A stretch of DNA of 18,087 bases. It comes from Oribacterium sp. (GTDB taxonomy: Bacteria > Bacillota_A > Clostridia > Lachnospirales > Lachnospiraceae). The notes under the pieces were generated by a model. That model was not told where the DNA came from and did not search any database. It saw nothing but the letters and a program-made list of their open reading frames with translations. The stretch is from NCBI GenBank assembly GCA_017940955.1, contig JAGAXP010000004.1:1-18087 (forward strand). The letters are read 5' to 3'. Below, piece by piece: positions 1 to 5,826 of this stretch (position 1 is its first letter; each line of letters opens with the position of its first letter). The translations under genes were made by a program, and so were the position numbers.

Positions 1-2
1 AT

Positions 3-230
3 TTGTTTCAGTCCTCTGTGTACAATTTATATTTAAGCAGCAGAAGCATTTCATCAAACTACGATAAAGCCAGAGTTGCTGAGATGATCTATAAGAAAAT
101 TGCTGACGGTAAAGATCTCACAGACGAGGACAAGATGTATGGCATGTATCTTCTTACAAGAATATCAAATGAAGTAAGTTCAAACTACGATAAGAGCCGA
201 ATTGCAGGCTTTATTGACAAAATTTCATGA
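3..230 (+). CDS. Repeat-containing small protein, probably 5'-truncated by the window edge
   Basis: An open frame enters from the left edge and ends at TGA 228-230. The first possible start is TTG at 3, but no ribosome binding site is visible because the window begins there, so the gene probably starts upstream. The visible 75 residues hold two copies of an S-S-N-Y-D-K-x-R-[VI]-A motif 42 codons apart, and the 14 bases TCAAACTACGATAA are identical in both (54-67 and 180-193). This suggests an alpha-helical tandem-repeat protein. I do not recognise the family. The stop overlaps the first ATG of the next frame, which indicates the same transcript. Confidence 0.55.
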   Translation: MFQSSVYNLYLSSRSISSNYDKARVAEMIYKKIADGKDLTDEDKMYGMYLLTRISNEVSSNYDKSRIAGFIDKIS

Positions 231-244
231 AAAGAGGTGCGAAA

Positions 245-460
245 ATGGGCAAAAACACAGGAAAATTAGGATTTACAGTACCCGGAGTAAACGAAGAAGA
301 GCAGGAATGGGCGTTTAACAGTGTAAAAGGCTTTTGCGACGTCGTGAAAAGACACCGTGAAGTTCTTCCTGATGACGATGCTCCTGTTTTATGGTGTAAT
401 TATGACGGATTCGACATGGAATTTGATACTTTCAAGGAACTTATCGACGAATTTATGTGA
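245..460 (+). CDS. Small acidic hypothetical protein
   Basis: A 71-residue protein, start ATG 245, chosen because AGAGGTG at 232-238 sits six bases upstream. An in-frame ATG at 227 overlaps the previous stop but has no such site. The protein begins with a basic, glycine-containing segment and then becomes strongly acidic, with a D-D-D cluster and a C-terminal amphipathic stretch rich in Glu, Asp and Phe (around F-D-T-F-K-E-L-I-D-E-F). No catalytic motif, signal peptide or membrane segment is visible. Small acidic phage proteins of this kind are often host-takeover or anti-defence factors, but nothing here shows that. Function unknown. Confidence 0.6.
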   Translation: MGKNTGKLGFTVPGVNEEEQEWAFNSVKGFCDVVKRHREVLPDDDAPVLWCNYDGFDMEFDTFKELIDEFM

Positions 461-474
461 AGAAAGGTTATATT

Positions 475-609
475 TTGAGTGTAAAAATTCATAAATACGA
501 ATCTTTTAGCGGTTTCTTATGGATTGTTACGTGTTTTGATGCAATTTTCACGTGTAACAGCCTTGAAGAAGCCGCGTTTATTGCGGAAAAGTTTTTACAA
601 CTCCTTTAA
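475..609 (+). CDS. 44-residue hypothetical protein with TTG start
   Basis: Start TTG 475 is preceded by AAAGG at 463-467, seven bases away, and the frame runs 44 codons to TAA 607-609. The residues read as an ordinary small globular protein: basic N-terminus, hydrophobic S-G-F-L-W-I-V-T core, then an N-S-L-E-E-A-A-F-I-A-E-K-F helix. This beta-strand-then-helix shape recalls small phage proteins that translate a value into 'position in a query', but I do not recognise the family. The start lies inside GGTTATATTTTGAGT-type sequence, the same arrangement as the TTG start of the gene at 4108. Its 3' end overlaps a TTTTTACA promoter-like element. Confidence 0.6.
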   Translation: MSVKIHKYESFSGFLWIVTCFDAIFTCNSLEEAAFIAEKFLQLL

Positions 610-617
610 TGATACTA
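592..617 (+). promoter_or_regulatory. TTTTTACA promoter-like element
   Basis: AAAAGTTTTTACA ending at 599 matches, over 13 bases, the element at 1276-1288. TACTAT at 612-617 is a possible -10 box. It lies just upstream of the small membrane protein gene at 649, at the end of the preceding CDS. No good -35 at the usual distance is visible, so this rests on sequence recurrence. Confidence 0.3.
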
Positions 618-648
618 TGTAATGTTATTTTTAAAGGAGGAACTAAAA

Positions 649-828
649 ATGATGTTAGTAACTAATTTAGTGTGTCTTTTTGTAGGAGTTGTACTTGGGT
701 TCTACACAGTTTGCTGTATTTTATCAAAAAGATGCTGTGAAGGAACTTGCGAATTTAAACTCTTGAATAAAGGCCACTTGGTAAGTTTTGGTGAGATTTC
801 AGTCTCAGAAGAACATTACGAGGATTAA
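649..828 (+). CDS. Small single-pass membrane protein
   Basis: A 59-residue protein. ATG 649 is chosen over the in-frame ATG 622 because AAAGGAGG at 633-640 lies eight bases before 649 and inside the longer version. Residues about 3-25 are a continuous hydrophobic stretch (L-V-C-L-F-V-G-V-V-L-G-F-Y) followed by K-R, giving a type I-like anchor with a short cytoplasmic tail. Four cysteines cluster around and after the membrane segment (C-C-I-L-S-K-R-C-C and E-G-T-C). The tail ends acidic. It is followed directly by an intrinsic terminator, so it can be a separate transcription unit. Function unknown; small membrane proteins near early phage genes can act in exclusion or host-envelope changes, which is only a possibility here. 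Confidence 0.65.
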   Translation: MMLVTNLVCLFVGVVLGFYTVCCILSKRCCEGTCEFKLLNKGHLVSFGEISVSEEHYED

Positions 829-835
829 AAGATCA

Positions 836-878
836 GGAGATTGTGGTAATAAACTACAGTCTCCGATTCTTTTTCTTT
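836..878 (+). terminator. Intrinsic terminator after the small membrane protein gene
   Basis: GGAGATTGTGG (836-846) pairs with CTACAGTCTCC (854-864), an 11-base-pair stem with two G-U pairs and a seven-base loop. A T-rich tract follows at 867-878. Position right after the stop at 828 fits. Confidence 0.75.
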
Positions 879-898
879 CGAACAATGTGAGAAATGGT
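878..898 (+). repeat. Dispersed repeat, copy 1
   Basis: TCGAAC-AA-TGTGAGA-A-ATGGT, directly after the T tract of a terminator, matches 1730-1749, which also follows a terminator T tract. Confidence 0.5.
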
Positions 899-951
899 CG
901 AGTAAAACGAGACGTAACGCAATCAACTTTGTCGATGAAAATGGTAAAGTA

Positions 952-1212
952 GTGAAAGTGGTAGAGCCATCAGGCACTATTGCACGAGTATCTGCTACGA
1001 CAATTGACATTGGCGAAGTCGATGGCATTCCGGTGACGGAAACAGCATTTGGACCCGTTGAAAACCTTCCGGAAGAGGCAGAAGACACCATTTATATTGT
1101 GTCGTCTCTCGTTGCGCAGAGGGTGAACAGACCTGATGTATACATACCTAATGAATCTGTTAGAGATTCTGAAGGACGTATCATCGGCTGTAGATCTCTT
1201 GGACGCATCTGA
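952..1212 (+). CDS. Conserved phage protein lacking a normal start (5' end possibly lost)
   Basis: The frame ends at TGA 1210-1212. The first standard start is GTG 952, giving 86 residues, but it has no Shine-Dalgarno sequence. Coding-like sequence continues upstream in the same frame to 853, with no start codon, and includes N-A-I-N-F-V-D-E-N-G-K, which resembles the N-terminal strand of a phage family I know as starting with x-L-T-P-H-x-I-x-[FI]-V. The rest (E-P-S-G-T-I-A-R-V, V-D-G-I-P-V-T, I-Y-I-V-S-S-L-V-A, N-E-S-V-R-D) fits that family well. Its function is unknown to me. The normal N-terminus seems replaced by a terminator and a dispersed repeat, so this may be a decapitated pseudogene, or it may start at a non-standard codon such as ATC 922. 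Confidence 0.55.
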   Translation: MKVVEPSGTIARVSATTIDIGEVDGIPVTETAFGPVENLPEEAEDTIYIVSSLVAQRVNRPDVYIPNESVRDSEGRIIGCRSLGRI

Positions 1213-1234
1213 GAGATAGTAACTTTATAAAACT

Positions 1235-1264
1235 GGGGCAGATTTACTTCTGCCTCTTTTTTTT
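1235..1264 (+). terminator. Intrinsic terminator
   Basis: GGGGCAGA (1235-1242) pairs with TCTGCCTC (1249-1256) around a six-base loop and is followed by eight T residues (1257-1264). This is the clearest terminator in the window; it closes the unit ending at 1212. Confidence 0.85.
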
Positions 1265-1271
1265 CATTATA

Positions 1272-1321
1272 TTTCAAAAGTTTTTACAGCCTCTATAGTG
1301 AAGAGTCACAGACTTTTGAAA
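1272..1321 (+). promoter_or_regulatory. Inverted repeat enclosing a promoter-like element
   Basis: TTTCAAAAGT (1272-1281) and ACTTTTGAAA (1312-1321) form a perfect 10-base inverted repeat. Between them lie TTTTTACA (1281-1288) and, five bases after it, TATAGT (1294-1299). The right arm runs straight into AAAGGAG, the ribosome binding site of the gene at 1332, so the repeat could act as an operator pair or as a leader hairpin that hides the site. The region starts just after a terminator, where a new promoter is expected. Confidence 0.45.
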
Positions 1322-1331
1322 GGAGAAAAAT

Positions 1332-1667
1332 ATGACAGAAAAAGTAATCAACGACACTTTAAAGAAATTCAATGACAGATGGAATTGCAAGATTGATTTG
1401 GAAGCCATTAAAAAGGCATATCCGGCAACGCTTGAAATCGAGCAAGAAGATGCGAAAACGGTTCTGATAAGAAAACAGAGGGCTGTTGGTGAAGCTATTC
1501 GATTAATTGATCATATCGAAGCTTCCGGAAACGGCACCGATGAAGAAGAACTCAGAGCTTATATGTACTTCTTCGTTGCTATGAATACTTTTAAGCATCT
1601 GCTGGATGTTAAAAAGGCTAAGGTCGATCTCGGCATCCAGGAACTCAAAGATAAGTTCATGAAGTAA
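1332..1667 (+). CDS. Hypothetical helical protein, 111 residues
   Basis: ATG 1332 follows GAAAGGAG with good spacing and the frame ends at TAA 1665-1667. The protein is mostly predicted helix with mixed charge: a D-x-E-A-I-K-K-A-Y segment, then a central long helix (R-K-Q-R-A-V-G-E-A-I-R-L-I-D-H-I), a G-N-G-T-D turn, and a C-terminal helix pair with Y-M-Y-F-F-V-A-M-N-T-F near residues 75-85. It has no signal peptide. It stands alone between two terminators, with its own promoter-like element, so it looks independently regulated. I do not recognise the family and no catalytic pattern is visible. Confidence 0.7.
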   Translation: MTEKVINDTLKKFNDRWNCKIDLEAIKKAYPATLEIEQEDAKTVLIRKQRAVGEAIRLIDHIEASGNGTDEEELRAYMYFFVAMNTFKHLLDVKKAKVDLGIQELKDKFMK

Positions 1668-1675
1668 CTTATATT

Positions 1676-1725
1676 CACAGATAACGATAACTAAGTAAAA
1701 ATTGTTGTCTGTGACTCTTTTTTTT
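1676..1725 (+). terminator. Intrinsic terminator
   Basis: CACAGATAAC (1676-1685) pairs with GTTGTCTGTG (1704-1713), ten pairs including one G-U, with an 18-base loop. A long T tract follows at 1718-1725. It ends the unit of the gene at 1332-1667. Confidence 0.75.
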
Positions 1726-1729
1726 CTTC

Positions 1730-1749
1730 TCGAACTTGTGAGAGATGGT
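1730..1749 (+). repeat. Dispersed repeat, copy 2
   Basis: Second copy of the post-terminator repeat, differing from 878-898 by one deletion and about two substitutions. It continues into GTGTGAACGAAGCGAACAC, a partly self-complementary stretch. Confidence 0.5.
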
Positions 1750-1781
1750 GTGAACGAAGCGAACACTCATCAATTTCACGA

Positions 1782-1823
1782 TTTTGTGGCCACATTTTGG
1801 TAGATTTTACAACTATTAATATA
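1782..1823 (+). promoter_or_regulatory. Composite promoter with palindromic box, copy 1
   Basis: The 18 bases TTTTGTGGCCACATTTTG (1782-1799), built on the perfect palindrome TGTGGCCACA, recur exactly at 12109-12126. In both places TTTTACAA starts five bases later (here 1805-1812), followed by AT-rich -10-like sequence (TAATAT, 1817-1822). It precedes the membrane protein pair. A dimeric regulator probably binds the palindrome; whether it activates or represses cannot be told. Confidence 0.6.
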
Positions 1824-1867
1824 GGCTAAAACAGTAGCTTATATTTTTTTTAGAAAGGAGAACCGAT

Positions 1868-2917
1868 ATGGGTTTCAAGGAAATGATTAGTAACGTAGGA
1901 AGTAACTTAAAAGAAAAAGCAGGTATGGCAGTACTTAAGACTAAGGCAGCATCACCTGAAATTTTGCTTTTTGGTGGTCTTGTTTGTATGGGCGGTGCAG
2001 TTATCACGGGTATTATGGCTTCGAGAAAGCATGATCAGATTATTGCGGATCATGAAGAGCGACTTGAAGAGGCGAAAGCAGGTATTATATTGCCGGAAGC
2101 AGCTGATTCTGAGGATTTTGTCGAAGAAAGAGAGGCAATTGTAGTCGATCAGAAGGAGATTAATCGTAATGTAAGGCGTGTTTACTGCAGAACAGCTGCT
2201 CAGATGGTGAAATTATATGCTCCTACAGTAGGTCTCATGGCTCTTTCTGCAGCTTGCTTCATCGGAATGCACAATATTCAAGCAGGAAGGATTGCAGGAC
2301 TTTCAGGTGCTTATGCTTCGGTTAAAGAGGCATTCGATCAGTATCAGCAGAGAAATATTGAGCTTAATGGGGAAGATAACCATAAACTTTGCAAATATGG
2401 CTGGCATGAAGAGGAAGAAATAGGGGAAGATGGCACAGTAACTAAGAAAAAAGTGGCAAATACGCCTAAAGATCTTGAGAAATCAGCGGAAGATAATAAA
2501 GAAATCGGTAAACTTCCGTTCCATGACCAGGATTATATTTTTGCAAGAAACACATCTAATAAATATCATGGGAATCCTGCACTTGATCGCAGTCTTTTCG
2601 AATCTGTAGAGAATTACTGCAATAACTACCTTAATGCTCGTGGATTTGTGACTGTAAATGATGTTCTCGATGCGCTCGGAATGGAAAGAACCGTTGAAGG
2701 AACCTATCTCGGATGGGTTAAAGGTCACGGTGAAGGAATTGATATCGGATGGAGAGATTCGTTTAATAACAGATTCCTTGCCGGTTATCCTGATGAGCCG
2801 GTTTCGCTGAACTTCAATATTCACGGCAATATTGTTGACATTATTATGAGAGACGAAGCGCAAAAAGAGGCTACAAGACGCAAATTGATCGAAAAATCTC
2901 GTCAGGAGGGATGCTGA
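1868..2917 (+). CDS. DUF6353-like phage membrane protein
   Basis: A 349-residue protein, start ATG 1868 behind AGAAAGGAG. Two hydrophobic segments are visible: residues about 31-51 (after S-P-E, rich in Gly) and about 116-134. A charged, Glu-rich loop of some 65 residues lies between them. The C-terminal half is soluble, with N-P-A-L-D-R-S-L-F-E near residue 240, an L-N-A-R-G-F-V-T-V-N-D-V-L-D-A-L-G segment near 262, and L-G-W-V-K-G-H after that. This architecture and these signature stretches match the DUF6353 family of Bacillota phages from memory; its function is not known. The next gene starts one base after its stop, so the two are probably translated together and may form one membrane complex. 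Confidence 0.75.
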   Translation: MGFKEMISNVGSNLKEKAGMAVLKTKAASPEILLFGGLVCMGGAVITGIMASRKHDQIIADHEERLEEAKAGIILPEAADSEDFVEEREAIVVDQKEINRNVRRVYCRTAAQMVKLYAPTVGLMALSAACFIGMHNIQAGRIAGLSGAYASVKEAFDQYQQRNIELNGEDNHKLCKYGWHEEEEIGEDGTVTKKKVANTPKDLEKSAEDNKEIGKLPFHDQDYIFARNTSNKYHGNPALDRSLFESVENYCNNYLNARGFVTVNDVLDALGMERTVEGTYLGWVKGHGEGIDIGWRDSFNNRFLAGYPDEPVSLNFNIHGNIVDIIMRDEAQKEATRRKLIEKSRQEGC

Positions 2918-2918
2918 T

Positions 2919-3650
2919 ATGATTAAAGAGTGTATTATATTCGCAGTAGGCGCAGCAATAGGGGCAGGAATAACTGTCCTTATCATGCGTAAAAGATACG
3001 ATGAGAAGTATAATAAGCTTTTAAAAGATGCAATCGATTCAGATGCAGATTTCAGACTTCGTGAGGCGGAAAGGAAACTCGCTGAAGTTAAAGCTCGTGA
3101 AAGTGGTTATATTCAGATTTCCGGCGATGAAAAGCCTGCAGATAATAATGAGAAAAAAGATATTCAGAAAGTAGATTCTATCAATCCTTCGAAGTTAACT
3201 GACGGTGACGGTGCGGCAAAAGAAAACAAGATCGGTAAGACAAATTATGTAGACTATACGACATACTATGAAAAGAAAGTGGCCAATGAGTATCCAAGAG
3301 AAGAGTATGACGCTGCTATAGATTCTGCAAAATATGAAGGTAAAAAATTGAATGACGAATATCATTCAGGTAAAAAGCCTAAACTCATAATGAGAGAAGA
3401 ATTCTATTCTCCGGAGTACGAGCATCATAATAAATCAACATTATATTATTATAAAGAGGATAAAATACTTGCTACGGAGAACGATGAAATAATTCGTGAA
3501 CCTGAAAAGTACATAGGTGATGCTCTGGATAAATTTGGATTCAGAAACAACGACGAAGAAGTTATCTATGTCAGAAACTTTGATTGGGAATGTGACTATG
3601 AAATAGATAAGATAGAAGGAGCTTATACAGAAAATAAATGGAGTGAATAA
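2919..3650 (+). CDS. Membrane-anchored partner of the DUF6353-like protein
   Basis: ATG 2919 lies one base after the previous stop, with AGGAGGG at 2904-2910. The 243-residue protein has an N-terminal hydrophobic anchor (residues about 4-22, G-A-A-I-G-A-G-I) followed by R-K-R, a charged coiled-coil-like stretch to about 65, a low-complexity linker rich in Lys, Asp and Asn, then a compact C-terminal domain from about 150. That domain contains R-E-E-F, Y-Y-Y-K-E-D-K-I-L, a D-A-L-D-K-F-G-F segment and V-I-Y-V-R-N, followed by an acidic Y-E-I-D stretch. Proteins of this shape commonly accompany DUF6353 genes. Role unknown; anchoring of a cytoplasmic domain at the membrane is what the sequence shows. 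Confidence 0.7.
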   Translation: MIKECIIFAVGAAIGAGITVLIMRKRYDEKYNKLLKDAIDSDADFRLREAERKLAEVKARESGYIQISGDEKPADNNEKKDIQKVDSINPSKLTDGDGAAKENKIGKTNYVDYTTYYEKKVANEYPREEYDAAIDSAKYEGKKLNDEYHSGKKPKLIMREEFYSPEYEHHNKSTLYYYKEDKILATENDEIIREPEKYIGDALDKFGFRNNDEEVIYVRNFDWECDYEIDKIEGAYTENKWSE

Positions 3651-3667
3651 GCTATAAAAAGCCTGGT

Positions 3668-3680
3668 GGTTATATTTCAC
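3668..3680 (+). promoter_or_regulatory. GGTTATATTTCAC leader box
   Basis: A member of a recurring 13-base leader (also 4698-4710, 4925-4937 and 5513-5525) found shortly upstream of small genes. Here it lies in front of an open frame that lacks a standard start. Confidence 0.4.
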
Positions 3681-3805
3681 AGAATGCCTCCAGAACGCTG
3701 TATTTTGCGATTTTAGGCGTTTTTACTAAATTTGCGATAAATTGGTCGTGGAATATGGTAAAAGTGCCTAAAAACGGCAAATACGAGGTCTCAGGGGTAT
3801 TGTAG
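3674..3805 (+). CDS. Possible small membrane protein without a standard start codon
   Basis: A frame open from 3647 to TAG 3803-3805 reads like a real small protein: N-A-S-R-T-L-Y-F-A-I-L-G-V-F-T-K-F-A-I-N, one likely membrane segment, then V-K-V-P-K-N-G-K-Y-E-V. The only ATG in frame (3755) would remove most of it. An ATT at 3674, just after GGTGGTTAT, sits where TTG starts occur in two other genes here, so a mutated or ATT start is possible. Without homologues this could also be chance. Coordinates assume the ATT start. Confidence 0.25.
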   Translation: MSQNASRTLYFAILGVFTKFAINWSWNMVKVPKNGKYEVSGVL

Positions 3806-3819
3806 AGAGGAGAAAGGTT

Positions 3820-4101
3820 ATGTTTCGTATGCCAACTAAAGAAACAGAAATTGGTATTTTGTTCGCCATTCAAGAAAACGGGAATGCTATACAACTCGGT
3901 AAAATAAGTGAAGCACATATTATGTCTGCCGACTTATGTGAAGATGATAAAACTATAATCTTTCCTCAAGAAATGTCGATGTCTTTTGATTTTAAATGAA
4001 ATCCGTCAATTGATTTTGCTTATTTTTTGGCGCATGGTAAATTGCCAACTAATAACTGGAGAAGATTACATGGATATAAAGCAAGAAGAAAGAAGAGGTG
4101 A
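3820..4101 (+). pseudogene. Conserved small phage protein interrupted by in-frame TGA
   Basis: ATG 3820 behind AGAGGAGAAAGG opens a 59-codon frame ending at TGA 3997-3999. The same frame then continues for 33 coding-like codons to TGA 4099-4101, which abuts the next gene. The second part contains L-P-T-N-N-W-R-R-L-H-G and a basic A-R-R-K-K-R tail, a C-terminal pattern (N-N-W-x-[KR]-[LM]-H-G-x-x-x-R-R) that I associate with complete small phage proteins of this kind. The first part has an immunoglobulin-like strand pattern ending in S-M-S-F-D-F. The simplest reading is one 93-codon gene broken by a TGG-to-TGA change, a sequencing error, or stop readthrough. If the stop is real the product is 59 residues. 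Function unknown. Confidence 0.6.
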
Positions 4102-4107
4102 TTATAT

Positions 4108-4695
4108 TTGAGTGCAGCATATGATAAATACTTGGAAGAGCACATTTCAGGTGTAAAGAAGGCGTATGAGTGGTTAAAGAAACATATGCCTGATGAGTTT
4201 GAAGGTGTGGATAACGCTAAAAATTGGGATATCAGTGAGCATGATAAGTCGAAGTTTTCAGAGGAAGAATATGAGGCTTATGATGCTTATTTTTATGGTG
4301 AAAAGAGTGCTAAGGTTAAGAAGGAATTCGATGAGGCATGGCTTCATCATATTCATAATAATCCTCACCATTGGCAGTATTGGATTCTTGTGGAAGATGA
4401 TCCTAAGCCTGAATTAAGTTCAAATGTTATTACAGCACCAACTACCGTTAACTATTTCAAATGTCTTGAGATTCCGAAGCATTATATTTTGGAAATGATT
4501 TCAGATTGGTGGTCTTTTTCATGGAAAACAGGGAATTTGTTCGAGATTTTTGACTGGTACGAGAATCACAGAGGTACGATTCATATGAATCAGAAAAGTC
4601 GTGATGATGTTGAGAGAATTCTTGGTAAAATTCGTCAAGAACTGCAGAAGAATGCTTCGAAGTTTGTCATTGAGGATGGAATTAGGATTGGGTGA
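4108..4695 (+). CDS. DUF5662-like phage protein
   Basis: Start TTG 4108 lies ten bases after AGAGGTG; no better ATG exists. The 195-residue protein has the pattern of the DUF5662 family known from Bacillota phages: an N-terminal helix with H12, then S-E-H-D-K-S-K at 43-49, and a histidine-rich block with H80, H81, H83, H87 and H88 ending in H-W-Q-Y-W. A D-W-W-S-F-S-W segment follows near residue 135. The paired His and Asp motifs suggest a metal site resembling HD-type hydrolases, but no activity is established to my knowledge. It is cytoplasmic by sequence. The preceding interrupted gene ends seven bases upstream, so the two are probably cotranscribed. Confidence 0.75.
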   Translation: MSAAYDKYLEEHISGVKKAYEWLKKHMPDEFEGVDNAKNWDISEHDKSKFSEEEYEAYDAYFYGEKSAKVKKEFDEAWLHHIHNNPHHWQYWILVEDDPKPELSSNVITAPTTVNYFKCLEIPKHYILEMISDWWSFSWKTGNLFEIFDWYENHRGTIHMNQKSRDDVERILGKIRQELQKNASKFVIEDGIRIG

Positions 4696-4697
4696 TT

Positions 4698-4710
4698 GAT
4701 TGCATTTCAC
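4698..4710 (+). promoter_or_regulatory. Degenerate leader box (GATTGCATTTCAC)
   Basis: It differs at two bases from GATTATATTTCAC at 4925 and 5513, and sits at the same place relative to the ribosome binding site of the gene at 4729. Confidence 0.3.
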
Positions 4711-4728
4711 TGAAAAGGGGTATCGGAA

Positions 4729-4926
4729 ATGACTAAAGTAGAAATGGACGCGGTAGTGAATATTATGAATTGTATATGGGATACAGCATATTTATGCGGA
4801 ATGTGTGGTTTGCTTAAACCTGATATAACAGCTACAGATTATTATGAAGAATGGAAAGAAAACCATGAATATAGAGACAAACATATTGTGAAACGAATAG
4901 AAGCCGCCGGTATAAAAATCGACTGA
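4729..4926 (+). CDS. Small hypothetical protein, 65 residues
   Basis: ATG 4729 follows AAAAGGGG with workable spacing, and the frame ends at TGA 4924-4926. The N-terminal half is a hydrophobic, Cys- and Met-rich helix (V-V-N-I-M-N-C-I-W-D-T-A-Y-L-C-G-M-C-G-L), amphipathic rather than clearly membrane-spanning. The second half is charged and helical. The C-x-x-C pair within C-G-M-C could bind metal or be redox-active, but this is too little to name a function. It lies between two genes of similar small-accessory type, each behind the same leader box. Confidence 0.6.
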   Translation: MTKVEMDAVVNIMNCIWDTAYLCGMCGLLKPDITATDYYEEWKENHEYRDKHIVKRIEAAGIKID

Positions 4927-4937
4927 TTATATTTCAC
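4925..4937 (+). promoter_or_regulatory. GATTATATTTCAC leader box
   Basis: Identical over 13 bases to 5513-5525. It overlaps the stop of the preceding gene and is followed directly by the strong site AAAGGAGGTG of the gene at 4956. It contains TATATT, so it could be a -10 box or an mRNA leader signal. Confidence 0.45.
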
Positions 4938-4955
4938 AGGAAAGGAGGTGATAAA

Positions 4956-5504
4956 TTGTATCGATTAAATAGGATTAAAGGTTGGCAAATCTATGATTAT
5001 TATCAGTGGATTCTGGATAAGATTCGTGGGTATACCGAGCCTTATTTTAATTACTCTTTGCTGCTATGTGAGCTGCATTCGATTGAGTTCACATATGACA
5101 TTTTAAATGATGAAAACAGGGCTATTGATGGAGTGAATCTAAGACATGAATATATGGATGAGCAAAACGTGCCTGATATCTTTTATCACGATTCACCATG
5201 CTCTGTGCTTGAAATGATGGTGGGGCTTGCGGTAAGAGTTGATAGGGAGATTATGCGTGAGCCTGGCGTCGATAATACCTATCAATGGTTCTGGATGATG
5301 ATAGATAATCTTGATTTGTCTCGTTGTACTGATGAGCAATTTAGTGCTGAGTATGTTCGTCAGCAAGTGGCGAAATGGCTTGGACGAGAGTTTCAAAGGA
5401 ATGGTGTGGGGTCACCTTTTCCACTCAAAATTCGCAACGTTCAGGACCAAAGAAAGCAGACAATTTGGGCTCAGATGTGTGGGTATTTGAGTGAGAATTT
5501 TTGA
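4956..5504 (+). CDS. Conserved phage protein of unknown function, 182 residues
   Basis: Start TTG 4956 has a near-perfect ribosome binding site, AAAGGAGGTG at 4941-4950. The protein is helical and aromatic-rich. Recognisable conserved stretches are L-L-C-E-L-H-S-I-E-F, the N-R-A-x-D-G block followed by L-R, P-C-S-V-L-E-M-M-V-G-L-A near residues 87-98, and W-F-W-M-M-I-D-N-L-D-L near 118. I know this set from many Clostridia phage genomes as a conserved hypothetical protein; I know of no function. No nuclease, membrane or nucleotide-binding motif is visible. Its conservation next to replication genes suggests a role in the infected cell rather than in the particle, which is inference. Confidence 0.7.
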   Translation: MYRLNRIKGWQIYDYYQWILDKIRGYTEPYFNYSLLLCELHSIEFTYDILNDENRAIDGVNLRHEYMDEQNVPDIFYHDSPCSVLEMMVGLAVRVDREIMREPGVDNTYQWFWMMIDNLDLSRCTDEQFSAEYVRQQVAKWLGREFQRNGVGSPFPLKIRNVQDQRKQTIWAQMCGYLSENF

Positions 5505-5512
5505 TGCGCGGC

Positions 5513-5525
5513 GATTATATTTCAC
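5513..5525 (+). promoter_or_regulatory. GATTATATTTCAC leader box
   Basis: Exact repeat of 4925-4937, followed by GGAAAAGGAG and then the start of the interrupted gene at 5543. Confidence 0.45.
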
Positions 5526-5542
5526 GGAAAAGGAGATTAATT

Positions 5543-5785
5543 ATGACGAGGTTAAAGTGCTTTTATTGTGGCAAAATTTCTTATGATTTAGCTTTTTTAG
5601 CGTAGAAAAAAGATGCCGTTTTAAGGCTTCTTAACAGCTGGAATCTTGATGCTTATCTCAGAAATTTGAATGATGATTTGTCATTTGAGATAGCTATTCG
5701 AGGCGATATTTCGAGTGTACTTTTGGAAAAATTCAGAGATTATTTTCGCGATAAATTGTATGTGGGAACAGAAGTTTTGGAATGA
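5543..5785 (+). pseudogene. Small gene interrupted by in-frame TAG
   Basis: ATG 5543, with AAAAGGAG upstream, starts a frame stopped after 20 codons by TAG 5603-5605. The same frame then stays open for 59 more codons to TGA 5783-5785 and reads like protein: V-L-R-L-L-N-S-W-N-L-D-A-Y-L, L-N-D-D-L-S-F-E-I-A-I, L-L-E-K-F-R-D-Y-F. The N-terminal C-F-Y-C-G-K looks like half of a zinc ribbon. Either the gene is a recent pseudogene or the TAG is read through. Function unknown; a 20-residue product alone would be unusual behind so strong a leader. Confidence 0.55.
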
Positions 5786-5826
5786 AAATTTTGACGATGA
5801 AATCAGAGTTTTGATTCGCAAAAACA

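Noticed and set aside
2483..2986. 167-codon open frame on the - strand
   Set aside because: It lies antisense to the DUF6353-like gene and the start of its partner, has no good ribosome binding site, and its residues are the low-complexity type expected from an antisense shadow.
4193..4417. Second + strand frame inside the DUF5662-like gene
   Set aside because: It overlaps a well-supported gene in another frame and shows no ribosome binding site or family resemblance.
3820..5785. Genome-wide stop-codon reassignment (TGA or TAG read as an amino acid)
   Set aside because: TGA ends many intact genes here (for example at 460, 2917, 10281 and 13120) and TAG ends one (17505). The long genes have no in-frame stops. 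Only local readthrough or gene decay remains possible.
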